This document shows, one piece after another, positions 19,057 through 28,659 of a stretch of 64,000 nucleotides of DNA. The stretch is from Vibrio hyugaensis. GTDB lineage: Bacteria > Pseudomonadota > Gammaproteobacteria > Enterobacterales > Vibrionaceae. The stretch lies in assembly GCF_002906655.1 (NCBI RefSeq), contig NZ_CP025794.1:1798001-1862000 (forward strand), in the 5' to 3' direction. A program made the translations under genes and the position numbers. A model generated the notes under the pieces. The model was not told where the DNA came from and made no database searches. It saw only the letters and a program-made list of their open reading frames with translations. Every line of letters begins with the position of its first letter. Within the stretch, counting starts at the first letter, position 1.

Positions 19057-19776
19057 TTAATCGGACAAGTAATATTGAACGGTTGAAACAACGCGTACTT
19101 TTTTAATATAAGGCGTGTTGCTATCACGATCGTAAATGGAGAACTGACCTTGCGTCGCACGCTTGATTTTACCAAGCGAGCTTTGTGAATCTTTCGCGAA
19201 CTTCTCTGCCACTTCACGAGCGTTCTTAGTCGCTTCTTCAATCATGTCTGGCTTGATGTCATTAAGCTTAGTAAAACTGTATTCAATGCGATTTGCATAA
19301 GGATCTTGGTTAAGCAAAACGCCCTGTTTGCCTAGCTCACCGATTTCATTGATAGCCGCTCTAACGACATCAATGTTCTGGCTGTAGACCGTCACCGTTC
19401 GATTGGCTAAGTAACGATACTCAATGTCCTGTTCGTTACCATATTGCTGTGCTTTACGGTCTGTTACGGCTGGAGAGGATAACGAGAAGTTGGATTCATC
19501 CAGTCCCTTTGCTGCGAGAAAATCGAGTACTAGCTTCGTCTGTTGATCAATCTCATCAAACATCGTCGGCATGTCATTACTCGCTACGGTAAACTGAATC
19601 GGCCAAATCACCGTATCCGCGGGGTACTCACGTTCAGATAGCCCTTTTACGGTAACCACACGCTCGTAAGCTTTGTACTTAATCGCCGTCTGTTGGATAA
19701 AAAAACCCAGGACACCAAGACCAATGATCAGGCTTAACCCCAGCCATACTGACGACTTATTGGTAATTCGCTCCAT
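19057..19776 (-). CDS. SIMPL (DUF541) domain protein
   Basis: A 239-residue envelope protein with an N-terminal membrane anchor or uncleaved signal (about residues 9-28, VWLGLSLIIGLGVLGFF) followed by a SIMPL/DUF541 domain. The domain name comes from a mouse signalling protein; bacterial members include E. coli YggE and BP26 of Brucella. VVTVKGLSEREYPADTVIWPI and the end VVSTVQYYLSD are family landmarks. An AGGAG ribosome site is well placed. The function is not firmly known; a link to oxidative or envelope stress has been proposed for YggE. Confidence 0.85.
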   Translation of the reverse strand: MERITNKSSVWLGLSLIIGLGVLGFFIQQTAIKYKAYERVVTVKGLSEREYPADTVIWPIQFTVASNDMPTMFDEIDQQTKLVLDFLAAKGLDESNFSLSSPAVTDRKAQQYGNEQDIEYRYLANRTVTVYSQNIDVVRAAINEIGELGKQGVLLNQDPYANRIEYSFTKLNDIKPDMIEEATKNAREVAEKFAKDSQSSLGKIKRATQGQFSIYDRDSNTPYIKKVRVVSTVQYYLSD

Positions 19777-19939
19777 TCATACTCCTAATTTCGCTCAATC
19801 AATCAATTTGTTATGTCGATAAGATAGTCTAGTTATGGCAATAAAATAGCGACCGGAAGCTAAATTTGTGTCATATCGCTCGAAATGATGAGCTCGATAA
19901 CATAAAATCGAACAGTGTTTTATTTTTGAGTTTATCACT

Positions 19940-20230
19940 ATGTTGAAAACAAAATTAATATTGCTCTGTGGACTGCTGATCTCCAGCTTTTGTGTCAGTG
20001 CCAACGAGTTTGCACCTGAAGAATCATTAGCTGAAGAGCAAGTCACTAATGAAAACACCATTGAAGAAAATGCACAGGCTTGTTCAGAAGAATCGTGCAA
20101 GGGCAAAGGTTTTGATGGACGCATACTGCTAGAAAACGAACCCACTAAGCAGGTGCTGAGCTCTCTAGAAAGCCTGGGTGAAACACTCAACTCTCTTAGT
20201 ATCCTCATGTTTGCTGGTGATAAAGCTTAA
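19940..20230 (+). CDS. Hypothetical small secreted protein
   Basis: A 96-residue protein of unknown function with a clear signal peptide (MLKTKLILLCGLLISSFCVSA, cleavage before NEFAPE). The mature part of about 75 residues is acidic, rich in Glu, and has a Cys pair (QACSEESCKGKG) that could form a small disulfide loop. It is divergent from the SIMPL gene and 142 bases before the acyltransferase gene. No conserved domain is visible to me. The signal peptide and the codon use, which is like its neighbours, support it as real. Confidence 0.6.
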   Translation: MLKTKLILLCGLLISSFCVSANEFAPEESLAEEQVTNENTIEENAQACSEESCKGKGFDGRILLENEPTKQVLSSLESLGETLNSLSILMFAGDKA

Positions 20231-20372
20231 ACTTCCCAATACCACCTTCATTATGCTTCGCCTTTGGTCAACAAAGCTTCACCACTTTGTCACCAAAGGC
20301 TCATGCTTTTGCCTCTGAACTGTCATCTGTAATTTCTACTATCCAATCAGCAACTTATACGCTGAGGTAAAT

Positions 20373-22136
20373 ATGGATAGTTCAACCCCTTTTCGTCTCC
20401 CCCGTAAAACGCCTTTTGGTATTGGTGAAAACGTTGCTGAATGGGCAACCGGTTTAAACCAGCTGGATAAGTTCTACGCTCAACGCCCCGTCAATGCCGA
20501 TACCAAAGCCTTTCTCCGCTTTACGCTGGATATCTTAGGCATCGACTATCGTATCTCCCATGGCTCACTCGACTCAGTTCCAAAACAAGGTGCTACCGTT
20601 ATTGTGGCGAACCACCCGCTTGGTTGTGTGGAAGGCGTGATCTTGGCTGAACTCTTGTTGATGGTACGAGACGATATCCAAATCTTAGCCAATCAATACC
20701 TCAAAACCGTGCCAGAGTTAGATCAGCTCTTCATTGGCGTCGATGTGTTTGAAGGCAAAGACGCCATGAAATCGAACATGAAAGCACTCAGAGCAGCCAA
20801 CAAACATTTGGCGAAGGGCGGCTTGTTGCTTGTCTTTCCTGCCGGTGAAGTGTCCCAGTTAGTCGATGCCAAACAGCAACGCTTGGAAGACAAAGAGTGG
20901 AGCCGAAGCGTGAGCAGTCTGATCCGAAAGAATAAAGCGACGACGGTTCCGATATTCATCAGTGGTCAAAACTCGAAACGCTTCTATATGGCAGGAAAAA
21001 TCCATCCACTTTTGCGTACCCTAATGCTCGGACGAGAGCTACTGAACAAACATGCGCAAACCATCGACTTATCCTTTGGCCAAGCGATTAAATTTAAAGA
21101 GCTAAATACACTTAGCGATGATCAAGTGGTGAACTATTTGCGGCTCAACACTTACTTGCTCAATCGTGAAACCCAATCAGTGAAGCCTTCTTCTTCATCA
21201 GAACAGCTCTCTCCAATAGCGGCAGGGTTACCTGTAGGCGAATTGCTTGGAGAGCTGAACAACTTACCAAAAGCGGCCAAGCTGTTAACAAGTGGTGAGT
21301 TCGACGTCTACTGTACGGAGTCGCAGAATATCCCTTCCCTACTGCATGAAATTGGTCGCCTACGTGAGCTCAATTTTCGACAAGTTGGCGAAGGAACGGG
21401 GCTAGCAATAGACATTGACCATTTCGATCATGATTATCTGCATCTGTTTGTGTGGGACAGAGAAAACCAATGCTTGGTGGGCGCGTATCGCTTAGGTCTG
21501 GTTGATCAGTTGATTGAAAAGTGCGGCGTAGCAGGTCTGTATTCACGAACATTGTTTAACTATGACCAACGTTTTATAGACCAGATGGGCAAATCCATTG
21601 AGATGGGACGCTCAGTGATTGCGCTGCAATATCAAAAGAGCATGAGCGCGCTGCTGCTGCTGTGGAAAGGCATCGCAACGTTCGTACATCAAAACCCAGA
21701 TTACACACACCTATTTGGTCCGGTGAGCATTAGCAACGACTACAGCGATACTGCACGCCAACTGCTTGCCCAATCAATGACACTGCACCACTACGACAAC
21801 AACTGCGCAGAGTACGTCACGCCTTCTAACCCACTTCCTGAGCACCACCGTGACTGGAACACCGGCATGCTTACCGCTCTGGGGGACTTACAGCTATTAT
21901 CACGCGTTATTGCCAGAATTGATGAAGGGAAAGGTGTACCCGTTTTGCTGCGTCAGTATTTAAGCCTCAATGGCAAGCTGGTGTGCTTCAACGTAGATCC
22001 TGCGTTCAATAATGCTCTAGATGGGTTGATCATGGTGGACTTACGCGATGTAGAAGAGAAAACGCTAGCAAGGTATATGGGACGCGAGCAAGCTCATGAG
22101 TACCTCACCTACCATACTAATAGCTGCCATAAGTAA
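20373..22136 (+). CDS. Two-domain acyltransferase, OlsF-like (PlsC + OlsB/GNAT)
   Basis: A 587-residue protein with two acyltransferase halves. The N-terminal half (about residues 50-270) is PlsC-like, with VIVANHPLGCVEG and VFPAGEVSQ; the acidic residue of the HPxG motif is Glu rather than the common Asp. The C-terminal half (about 305-560) matches the OlsB-type N-acyltransferase fold (GEFDVYCTESQN, LHEIGRLRELNFRQVGEGTG, VGAYRLG). This order is that of OlsF, which makes ornithine lipids by itself; V. cholerae VC0489 is such an enzyme and is induced by phosphate starvation through PhoBR. Older annotations call the family 'hemolysin'. Ornithine as substrate is inferred. A partial PHO-box-like motif lies upstream. 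Confidence 0.82.
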   Translation: MDSSTPFRLPRKTPFGIGENVAEWATGLNQLDKFYAQRPVNADTKAFLRFTLDILGIDYRISHGSLDSVPKQGATVIVANHPLGCVEGVILAELLLMVRDDIQILANQYLKTVPELDQLFIGVDVFEGKDAMKSNMKALRAANKHLAKGGLLLVFPAGEVSQLVDAKQQRLEDKEWSRSVSSLIRKNKATTVPIFISGQNSKRFYMAGKIHPLLRTLMLGRELLNKHAQTIDLSFGQAIKFKELNTLSDDQVVNYLRLNTYLLNRETQSVKPSSSSEQLSPIAAGLPVGELLGELNNLPKAAKLLTSGEFDVYCTESQNIPSLLHEIGRLRELNFRQVGEGTGLAIDIDHFDHDYLHLFVWDRENQCLVGAYRLGLVDQLIEKCGVAGLYSRTLFNYDQRFIDQMGKSIEMGRSVIALQYQKSMSALLLLWKGIATFVHQNPDYTHLFGPVSISNDYSDTARQLLAQSMTLHHYDNNCAEYVTPSNPLPEHHRDWNTGMLTALGDLQLLSRVIARIDEGKGVPVLLRQYLSLNGKLVCFNVDPAFNNALDGLIMVDLRDVEEKTLARYMGREQAHEYLTYHTNSCHK

Positions 22137-22728
22137 GAGCAGTAAGTAAGAAGAGAGTTGTGAATCAATAAAAAGCCGAATAGCGACTCTCTTTTATTTT
22201 TCTATCAATTAGATAAGAACACTTCGTGAAGTGCGCCGAAAAGACTCGTATAGACACACTCTATCAGAAAGGTCGCAATGACATTGATCACATCAATCCC
22301 GTCACAAACTTTCATAAAACACCAAAGCGGACTTAGATCACACTTCACACCCAGACCAAATCGACACAAAATGCGACATTGATCGTCACTGGTATTTAAT
22401 TTGAATTTCAAAAGAAATCAAAGGTGATCAAAGTCACAAAGTATTTTAACTTTAAATTTGTCAGAAGGTCGAATTGATCACTAAGATTTTTATTGACAGA
22501 TTTGAAAGTGGCTTTTTGTTATTAAGTTACAAGTTAATAAGTTGAACTTGGTCACTTAAAAACCGTTTCTCAGCCTAAGAAATGCGGGCGTAGATCACGA
22601 AAAACCCGTTGTCAGTTCCAATTGGAAAATGTGTGGTAAATTGATTGGGTACTAAGCAATCAAACAAACGGTTTTGGCGAACCGTTTACTACAACAAGAT
22701 TCATCAGAACATCGAACGGGGAATTGTT
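22137..22728 (+). promoter_or_regulatory. mtlA upstream control region and structured leader
   Basis: 592 bases without a convincing gene. A CRP-like site GGTGA-TCAAAG-TCACA lies at 22423-22438, and a second weaker one with a perfect right half (GATCACA) at about 22285-22291. A promoter candidate follows: TTGACA (22493-22498), 18-base spacer, TGTTAT (22517-22522). This would give a leader of about 200 bases. That leader contains the palindrome TTCCAATTGGAA (22616-22627) and a perfect hairpin AAACGGTT-TTGGCG-AACCGTTT (22666-22687). In V. cholerae the mtlA leader is covered by the antisense RNA MtlS, so a homologue may be encoded here on the minus strand; I cannot fix its ends. Confidence 0.55.
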
Positions 22729-24681
22729 ATGATATCACCAGATGCCAAGATCAAGATACAAAATTTTGGTCGTTTTCTGTCAAACATGGTAATGCCAAAC
22801 ATCGGCGCGTTTATCGCGTGGGGCTTTATCACTGCTCTATTTATCCCAACTGGATGGCTACCAAACGAAACGCTAGCCTCTATGGTTGGCCCAATGATTA
22901 CCTACTTGCTGCCACTACTTATCGGTTATACCGGTGGTAAATTAGTTGGTGGCGATCGTGGTGCGGTAGTCGGTGCAATCACAACAATGGGTGTGATTGT
23001 CGGCACAGACATCCCAATGTTTATGGGTGCAATGATGGTCGGCCCAATGGGCGGCTGGGCTATCAAGAAATTCGATAACTACATCGATGGTAAAGTAAAA
23101 AGTGGTTTCGAGATGTTGGTTAACAACTTCTCTGCGGGCATCATCGGCATGTTGTGTGCGATCCTTGCTTTCATCTTTATCGGCCCATTCGTAAAAATTC
23201 TTTCTGGTGGCTTGGCGGCAGGCGTTAACTTCCTAGTTTCTGCTCACCTACTACCACTGACTTCAATCTTCGTTGAACCAGCGAAGATCCTGTTCCTAAA
23301 TAACGCGATCAACCACGGTATCTTCTCTCCACTAGGTATCCAACAAGCGTCTGAAACAGGTCAATCAATCTTCTTCCTAATTGAAGCAAACCCAGGTCCT
23401 GGTCTAGGTATCCTGCTGGCTTACATGGTGTTTGGTAAAGGTACGGCTCGTCAAACTGCAGGTGGTGCATCAATCATCCACTTCTTCGGCGGTATCCACG
23501 AGATTTACTTCCCATACATCCTAATGAACCCTCGCCTAATCCTTGCGGCTATCGCAGGTGGTATGACTGGCGTATTCGTTCTAACTATCTTTAACGCAGG
23601 TATCGTTTCTCCGGCATCACCAGGTTCAATCTTCGCAATCTTATTGATGACTCAGAAAGGTTCAATCGTTGGCGTGCTAGCGTCTATCGCAGCAGCAACA
23701 GGTGTGTCATTCACCGTAGCAGCACTACTCATGAAGACTCAAACTTCAACAGAAGAAGACGGTGATGAAGCTGCACTTGAGAAAGCAACATCACAAATGA
23801 AAGACATGAAATCTGCATCGAAAAACAATGCAGTGGTAAACAATGAAAGCAAAGGTGACGTAGACCTAGCGACAGTACAAAGCATCATTGTCGCTTGTGA
23901 TGCGGGCATGGGCTCAAGCGCTATGGGTGCGAGCATGCTACGCAAAAAAGTTCAAGACGCAGGTCTGAACGTCCACGTAACCAACCTTGCTATCAACAGC
24001 TTACCAGAGAGTGCAGATATCGTGATTACTCATAAAGACTTAACGGATCGTGCACGTAAGCATGCTCCAAACGCACACCACATTTCACTGACTAACTTCC
24101 TAGATAGCGAAATGTACAACCAGTTAGTGACGAAACTACTGGCAGCACAAAACCAATCCGCAGCCAATGACGACCAGATGGTAAAAGTGTCAGTCATGGC
24201 GGCGAACGACGACAGCTTTGAGCCACAACAATCATCTGTATTCCAAATCCAGCGTGAGAACATTCACCTAGGTTTGAAAGCAACCAACAAAGAAGAAGCA
24301 ATTCGCTTTGCAGGCAATAAATTGGTTGAACTTGGCTACGCAGAACCAGAATACGTAGACGCGATGTTTGAGCGTGAAGCGTTGGTTCCAACTTACCTAG
24401 GCGAATCTATCGCAGTACCTCACGGTACGGTAGAAGCGAAAGACCGCGTGAAGAAAACCGGCATTGTAATCTGCCAATACCCATCGGGTATCCAATTTAC
24501 TGAAGACGACGATGATGTAGCGAAACTGGTTATCGGCATTGCCGCTAAGAACGATGAGCACATCCAGGTGATTACCACCATTACAAACGCGCTTGATGAG
24601 CCGGAGGCAATTGAGAAGCTAACCAGCACCAACGATGTAGAAGAGATTCTGAACATCCTTGGCGGCCAACAAGCGGCTTAA
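22729..24681 (+). CDS. mtlA: PTS mannitol transporter EIICBA
   Basis: Takes up mannitol and phosphorylates it to mannitol-1-phosphate. The 650-residue form starts at the ATG at 22729 (MISPDAKIKIQNFGRFLSN), with CGGGGA upstream; the ORF is open to 22645, but that part is leader. Domains in order: EIIC membrane channel (about residues 1-340), EIIB with the phosphocysteine in IIVACDAGMGSS (Cys near residue 390), and EIIA with the phosphohistidine in AVPHGTVEAKD (His near residue 565). It is the first gene of mtlA-mtlD-mtlR, the usual order. Expression is expected to need CRP and to be lowered by MtlR. Confidence 0.97.
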   Translation: MISPDAKIKIQNFGRFLSNMVMPNIGAFIAWGFITALFIPTGWLPNETLASMVGPMITYLLPLLIGYTGGKLVGGDRGAVVGAITTMGVIVGTDIPMFMGAMMVGPMGGWAIKKFDNYIDGKVKSGFEMLVNNFSAGIIGMLCAILAFIFIGPFVKILSGGLAAGVNFLVSAHLLPLTSIFVEPAKILFLNNAINHGIFSPLGIQQASETGQSIFFLIEANPGPGLGILLAYMVFGKGTARQTAGGASIIHFFGGIHEIYFPYILMNPRLILAAIAGGMTGVFVLTIFNAGIVSPASPGSIFAILLMTQKGSIVGVLASIAAATGVSFTVAALLMKTQTSTEEDGDEAALEKATSQMKDMKSASKNNAVVNNESKGDVDLATVQSIIVACDAGMGSSAMGASMLRKKVQDAGLNVHVTNLAINSLPESADIVITHKDLTDRARKHAPNAHHISLTNFLDSEMYNQLVTKLLAAQNQSAANDDQMVKVSVMAANDDSFEPQQSSVFQIQRENIHLGLKATNKEEAIRFAGNKLVELGYAEPEYVDAMFEREALVPTYLGESIAVPHGTVEAKDRVKKTGIVICQYPSGIQFTEDDDDVAKLVIGIAAKNDEHIQVITTITNALDEPEAIEKLTSTNDVEEILNILGGQQAA

Positions 24682-24694
24682 TCACTCCCTTTAA

Positions 24695-24746
24695 TTTGCT
24701 CCTGAGCAAACCGAGGTCAGCTGTCACCCCCTATGCGGTTGGCCTC
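24695..24746 (+). other. Paired stem-loops in the mtlA-mtlD spacer
   Basis: Two inverted repeats in the 114-base spacer: TTTGCTC/GAGCAAA (24695-24710) and GAGGTCA/TGGCCTC (24713-24746). Neither has a T tract, so they are more likely mRNA stabilisers or processing sites than terminators. Confidence 0.45.
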
Positions 24747-24795
24747 ACCCTAGATTCGTTTTAGTCAACATTTCAGACATTGGTAGGTAAGAATT

Positions 24796-25944
24796 ATGAA
24801 AAACGCAGTTCATTTTGGCGCAGGTAACATTGGTCGTGGCTTCATCGGTAAACTATTAGCAGACGCAGAAGTCGAGGTGACCTTCGCAGACGTTGACGCT
24901 CCACTCGTCGACCAACTGAGTCACAAGCAAGAATACAAAGTAAAAGTGGTCGGTACTGAGTGCCAAATCGACACAGTAACTCACGTCACCGCGGTTAACT
25001 CAGCCAGTGAAGATGTCATCGACCGCATTGTAAAAACCGATTTGGTAACAACAGCAGTGGGCCCTAACGTACTGGACATCATTGCAAAAACCATCGCTAC
25101 CGGCATTGCTAAACGCTTTGCAGCAGGTAACGATAAACCATTGAACATCATCGCGTGTGAAAACATGGTTCGTGGCACCACACACCTAAAAGGTGAGGTG
25201 TACAAACACTTAGATGAATCATTGCACGCAAAAGCAGACGAGTTGGTTGGCTTTGTCGATTCAGCGGTAGACCGTATCGTCCCACCAGCAGAAGCGGCGA
25301 ACGACGATCCATTAGAAGTGACGGTAGAAAGCTTTAGCGAATGGATTGTGGATGAACAGCAATTCAAGGGCGAAATCCCTGACATCGCTGGCATGGAAAG
25401 AACCAACAACCTAATGGCATTCGTAGAACGCAAGCTGTTCACTCTCAATACTGGTCACTGCATTACCGCTTACCTAGGTTGTTTGAAAGGCCATCGCACC
25501 ATTCGTGAAGCGATTGAAGACCCAAGCATTCATGCTGAAGTAAAACAGGCGATGCAAGAGAGTGGTGAAGTGCTGATTAAACGTTACGGCTTCGACCGTG
25601 ACATGCACAACGCTTACATCGAGAAGATTCTGGGACGCTTTGCCAACCCATACTTAGTGGATGAGGTTGATCGCGTAGGTCGTCAACCAATTCGTAAATT
25701 AGGTGCAAACGATAGATTAGTGAAGCCTTTACTCGGTACAATTGAGTATGGCACTGAAAATAAAACACTTTTGAAAGGCATTGCCGCTGCGTTGAAGTAC
25801 ACTAACGACACTGATCCACAAGCTGTAGAGCTACAAAACTCATTAAAAGAAGTGGGAGTGAAGAAGACGCTAGCGACATACACAGGTCTTGCAGAAAACA
25901 GTGCTGAAGTGACTCAAATCGAGACACTTTACAACCAACTTTGA
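24796..25944 (+). CDS. mtlD: Mannitol-1-phosphate 5-dehydrogenase
   Basis: Oxidises mannitol-1-phosphate from MtlA to fructose-6-phosphate with NAD. It is 382 residues, the standard length. The N-terminal Rossmann motif is [14 protein letters not shown] (residues 4-17), and the polyol dehydrogenase signature lies around [13 protein letters not shown] (about residues 212-224), which includes the catalytic lysine. It is the second gene of the operon, with a terminator-like hairpin after it that could make mtlR expression lower than mtlAD. Confidence 0.97.
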   Translation: MKNAVHFGAGNIGRGFIGKLLADAEVEVTFADVDAPLVDQLSHKQEYKVKVVGTECQIDTVTHVTAVNSASEDVIDRIVKTDLVTTAVGPNVLDIIAKTIATGIAKRFAAGNDKPLNIIACENMVRGTTHLKGEVYKHLDESLHAKADELVGFVDSAVDRIVPPAEAANDDPLEVTVESFSEWIVDEQQFKGEIPDIAGMERTNNLMAFVERKLFTLNTGHCITAYLGCLKGHRTIREAIEDPSIHAEVKQAMQESGEVLIKRYGFDRDMHNAYIEKILGRFANPYLVDEVDRVGRQPIRKLGANDRLVKPLLGTIEYGTENKTLLKGIAAALKYTNDTDPQAVELQNSLKEVGVKKTLATYTGLAENSAEVTQIETLYNQL

Positions 25945-25951
25945 TTTACCT

Positions 25952-25975
25952 AGGGGAGCTTGGCTCCCCTTCTAT
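25952..25975 (+). terminator. Terminator-like hairpin between mtlD and mtlR
   Basis: Stem AGGGGAGC / GCTCCCCT with a TTG loop, followed by TCTAT. The weak T tract suggests partial termination before mtlR. Confidence 0.6.
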
Positions 25976-26028
25976 ATCCATCTCCATGAAGAGTTGGAAT
26001 AGCTAATAATTAGAAATGTATTCCGTAT

Positions 26029-26559
26029 ATGGCAGATAACATCAACGAAACCGAGATCATTGAGCGATTAAACAGCGCACCATCGGTACGAGGCTTTTTC
26101 ATTGCAGCAGTCGACGTTTTTAACGATTCGATCGACGGGTTAGTGCAAAGAATTTTTCGTAAAGATAACTTCGCTGTTCAATCGGTTGTCGGTCCGCTGT
26201 TACAAGACTCGGGACCGCTGGGCGATCTGTCTGTTCGTTTGAAGTTATTGTTTGGCTTGGGTGTGCTTCCCGATGATATTTACCACGACATCGAAGACAT
26301 CATTAAGCTCAAAAACCATCTCAATAGCGACGCTTCTGACTACGAGTTCACTGACCCTAATATTCTAGATCCAATCAAAAAGCTGCATTTGGTGAAGAAG
26401 ATGGGCATGGTGCAACTGGAAGTCAACGAACCAGATGACGACATCGACCTTGAGTTTTATCAGCTCCAACTGCAACGTCAACAACAAATCATTAAGTCAG
26501 GGCTCTCGCTTGCGATTGTCGAGATCTGCAATGAACTCGGCAAAGAGAGCCCATTCTAA
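26029..26559 (+). CDS. mtlR: Mannitol operon repressor
   Basis: A 176-residue all-helical protein of the MtlR family. It begins MADNINETEIIERLNSAPSVRGFFIAAVDVF and has the conserved KLLFGLGVLPDDIYHDIEDIIKLKNHLN core. The family represses mtlAD in enterics and Vibrio but has no classical DNA-binding domain, so it may act through a partner. It is the third gene of the mannitol operon, 84 bases after mtlD with a weak terminator between. It is intact. Confidence 0.95.
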   Translation: MADNINETEIIERLNSAPSVRGFFIAAVDVFNDSIDGLVQRIFRKDNFAVQSVVGPLLQDSGPLGDLSVRLKLLFGLGVLPDDIYHDIEDIIKLKNHLNSDASDYEFTDPNILDPIKKLHLVKKMGMVQLEVNEPDDDIDLEFYQLQLQRQQQIIKSGLSLAIVEICNELGKESPF

Positions 26560-26569
26560 CGCCACATTT

Positions 26570-26614
26570 TATACCCAAGCCAACTTTAAAAGGATTCGAG
26601 GTTGCTTAGGTATA
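26570..26614. repeat. Short intergenic inverted-repeat element (second copy)
   Basis: A 45-bp element with ends TATACCCAAG (26570-26579) and CTTAGGTATA (26605-26614), 9 of 10 bases inverted, directly after mtlR. It is related to the elements at 10588 and 33217. Confidence 0.6.
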
Positions 26615-26667
26615 AGAAGATAACAATGTCAGCCGCTCTACACCCAAAAACGTAGGAGCCCTACCCA

Positions 26668-27311
26668 ATGTTAAAAGCGGTACTTTTTGATATGGATGGA
26701 CTGATTTTCGATACTGAATCCATCTACAAGCAAAGTTGGCAATACGCCGCTACCGAGCAAGGCTTAACCATCACTGATGATTTCTACCAACAGTTCATCG
26801 GTGTCCAGACCCTGAATGTGAGAGAATACTCTCTGAGCATTTTCACGATGCTATCGATATGCCACGCTATAAAGCCGTGCGAGATGAACACTTCCATAAT
26901 CTAAGAAATCAAGGCATTGCGCTCAAACCCGGATTCGACGCACTATTTTATGCTATCAAACAACATGGCTTATTAACCGCGATTGTCACCTCTTCTCACC
27001 TTCCTGAAGTAAAACACAATTTCGCAGGCAGCGAGTACCTTGCGCAGTTCGATTTAGTGATTACCGCCGAAGATGTAGAACGCGGCAAACCAAACCCTGA
27101 TTGCTATCAAATGGCTTATCGCCACTTAGGTGTGGACGCCAAGCAATGCTTAGTATTGGAAGATTCGAACAACGGCATCAAAGCCGCACTCGCTGCAGAA
27201 TGCCAAGCTGTAATGATTCCGGATTTACTTCCACCTCTGCCAGAGCTCAAAGACAGAGTCATCATTAAAGCGTCTCTTGAGGAAGTGATTCCCCTTCTGA
27301 GTCAGTTTTAG
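26668..27311 (+). pseudogene. HAD-family phosphatase, frameshifted
   Basis: A beta-phosphoglucomutase/YieH-like HAD hydrolase split by one missing base. The first part (26668 on) encodes MLKAVLFDMDGLIFDTES with the nucleophile DxD and runs well to FIGVQ, then leaves frame. Reading in the next frame from 26808 gives DPECERILSEHFHDAIDMPRY and continues through the TSSH, RGKPNPD and LVLEDSNNGIKAA motifs to the end. Restoring one G in CAGACCC (near 26808) rebuilds a 214-residue protein with all four HAD motifs. As read, the fragments separate the nucleophile from the rest of the active site, so no active enzyme is expected. A sequencing error is possible. The 3' end overlaps the convergent kinase gene by 47 bases. 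Confidence 0.85.
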
Positions 27312-28659
27312 CCGCTGGCAGTATCAAGCAAAACTGGGTTTGGCCATCTTCTGAAGTGACGCTGATGCTTCCATCGTAGGCGTGAACAATCGATTGAGTG
27401 ATCGACAAACCCAGCCCGGCTCCCACGCTACCTGAATGTTGGCGAGACTTGTCGACCCGATAAAAACGATCAAACAGATACGGTAGGTTTTGCTTGGGAA
27501 TCGCCTCACCAACGTTGCTGACGGTTATCTTCACAAGTTCATCAACCTGCTCAATATCAACCGAAATCGTCGTCTCGTCATACGCATGACGAATCGCGTT
27601 GGATAATAAGTTACTGATAGCGCGTTCAAACATGTTTCGGTCCATATACAACATCGCCTCTCCTGAAGCGGTAATGGCCAACGCTGAATCTTCCGCCAGT
27701 ATTTCGAAATACTCGATCAAATGAGCCACTTGTTCATGAGCCGCGAAGTGCTCGTTGTGTCGATGGATCAGTTTGTTTTCTGCTTTGGCGATATACAGTA
27801 AGTCATTGATGGTTTTGGTTATCCGTTCAAGCTCTTCCAAAGTAGAAGCAATCGCTTCTTGATACTCCTCAGAACTGCGTGCAGCGCCAAGGATTACTTG
27901 GTTTTGAGTAGTGATATTAGTTAGCGGCGTTTTAAGCTCATGAGCAATATCAGAGGAGAACTCACTCAAACGATGAAAACCGGTTTGTAATCGATCCAAC
28001 ATCGCATTGTGCTTTATCGCTAACTCTCTTAGCTCGATCGGCAACGTCTCAGGGTCAATACGAATATCTAACTGTTCAGGGGTAATATGTTGAATGTGTT
28101 TGTTTAAGGTAAGAATCGGCCTCAAACCTCGATTTACAATGGTTCGGCTATACAGAGCAGAAGCTAAAAACGCAAAGCCCAACGACCAGAATAGAATCCA
28201 CCCCAGTTTATTGAGGAACAGTATATGGTGGTTAATGCTGGTGCCTATAACCACGGTGACATCTTTGGCTTTAAAGGCGAAGGCTCGAATATCCAAAGAG
28301 TCTTCATGCCATTCAATCGCATTGTTTTGATTCAAAATCTGCGGCGAACTCAACGTGAGAGACAGCTTGTCAGGAATAGAAAGGGTCGAATTTTTGTAGG
28401 TCTGCTCTCCCTCCTCAAACGCCCACATGTAAGCGGAACTGTTGTCGATAAGCAGATAAGCCGACTCAGGAGAAACCATCATGGTCTTCTCTATCGCATT
28501 ATATTTGCTGACCATTTCGTTATAGTCTTGAGTAAAGAAATGGCGCTCGATGGTGTAATAGAGAATAAATGCTAAAGCGAGGTATACCACCAGCGTCGTG
28601 CCGACAAACATCAACACGAGTTTGTTTTGCATAGACAGGTTGGCAGGGAGTTTAAACAT
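27265..28659 (-). CDS. Sensor histidine kinase, CusS/heavy-metal type
   Basis: A 464-residue membrane kinase starting at the ATG at 28659 ([14 protein letters not shown]), which overlaps the end of the response regulator by eight bases; upstream in-frame codons lie inside that gene. Two membrane helices (about residues 14-35 and 152-170) enclose a periplasmic sensor of about 115 residues, followed by HAMP, the phospho-acceptor [14 protein letters not shown] (His 240) and an HATPase domain ([18 protein letters not shown]). Overall it looks like the CusS/CopS heavy-metal sensor group. No metal efflux genes are next to it, so the signal is not known. Confidence 0.88.
   Translation of the reverse strand: MFKLPANLSMQNKLVLMFVGTTLVVYLALAFILYYTIERHFFTQDYNEMVSKYNAIEKTMMVSPESAYLLIDNSSAYMWAFEEGEQTYKNSTLSIPDKLSLTLSSPQILNQNNAIEWHEDSLDIRAFAFKAKDVTVVIGTSINHHILFLNKLGWILFWSLGFAFLASALYSRTIVNRGLRPILTLNKHIQHITPEQLDIRIDPETLPIELRELAIKHNAMLDRLQTGFHRLSEFSSDIAHELKTPLTNITTQNQVILGAARSSEEYQEAIASTLEELERITKTINDLLYIAKAENKLIHRHNEHFAAHEQVAHLIEYFEILAEDSALAITASGEAMLYMDRNMFERAISNLLSNAIRHAYDETTISVDIEQVDELVKITVSNVGEAIPKQNLPYLFDRFYRVDKSRQHSGSVGAGLGLSITQSIVHAYDGSISVTSEDGQTQFCLILPAAKTDSEGESLPQETL

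Noticed and set aside
22205..22411. 68-residue minus-strand ORF upstream of mtlA
   Set aside because: No ribosome site, no recognisable domain, and the region carries CRP-like sites; treated as regulatory DNA.
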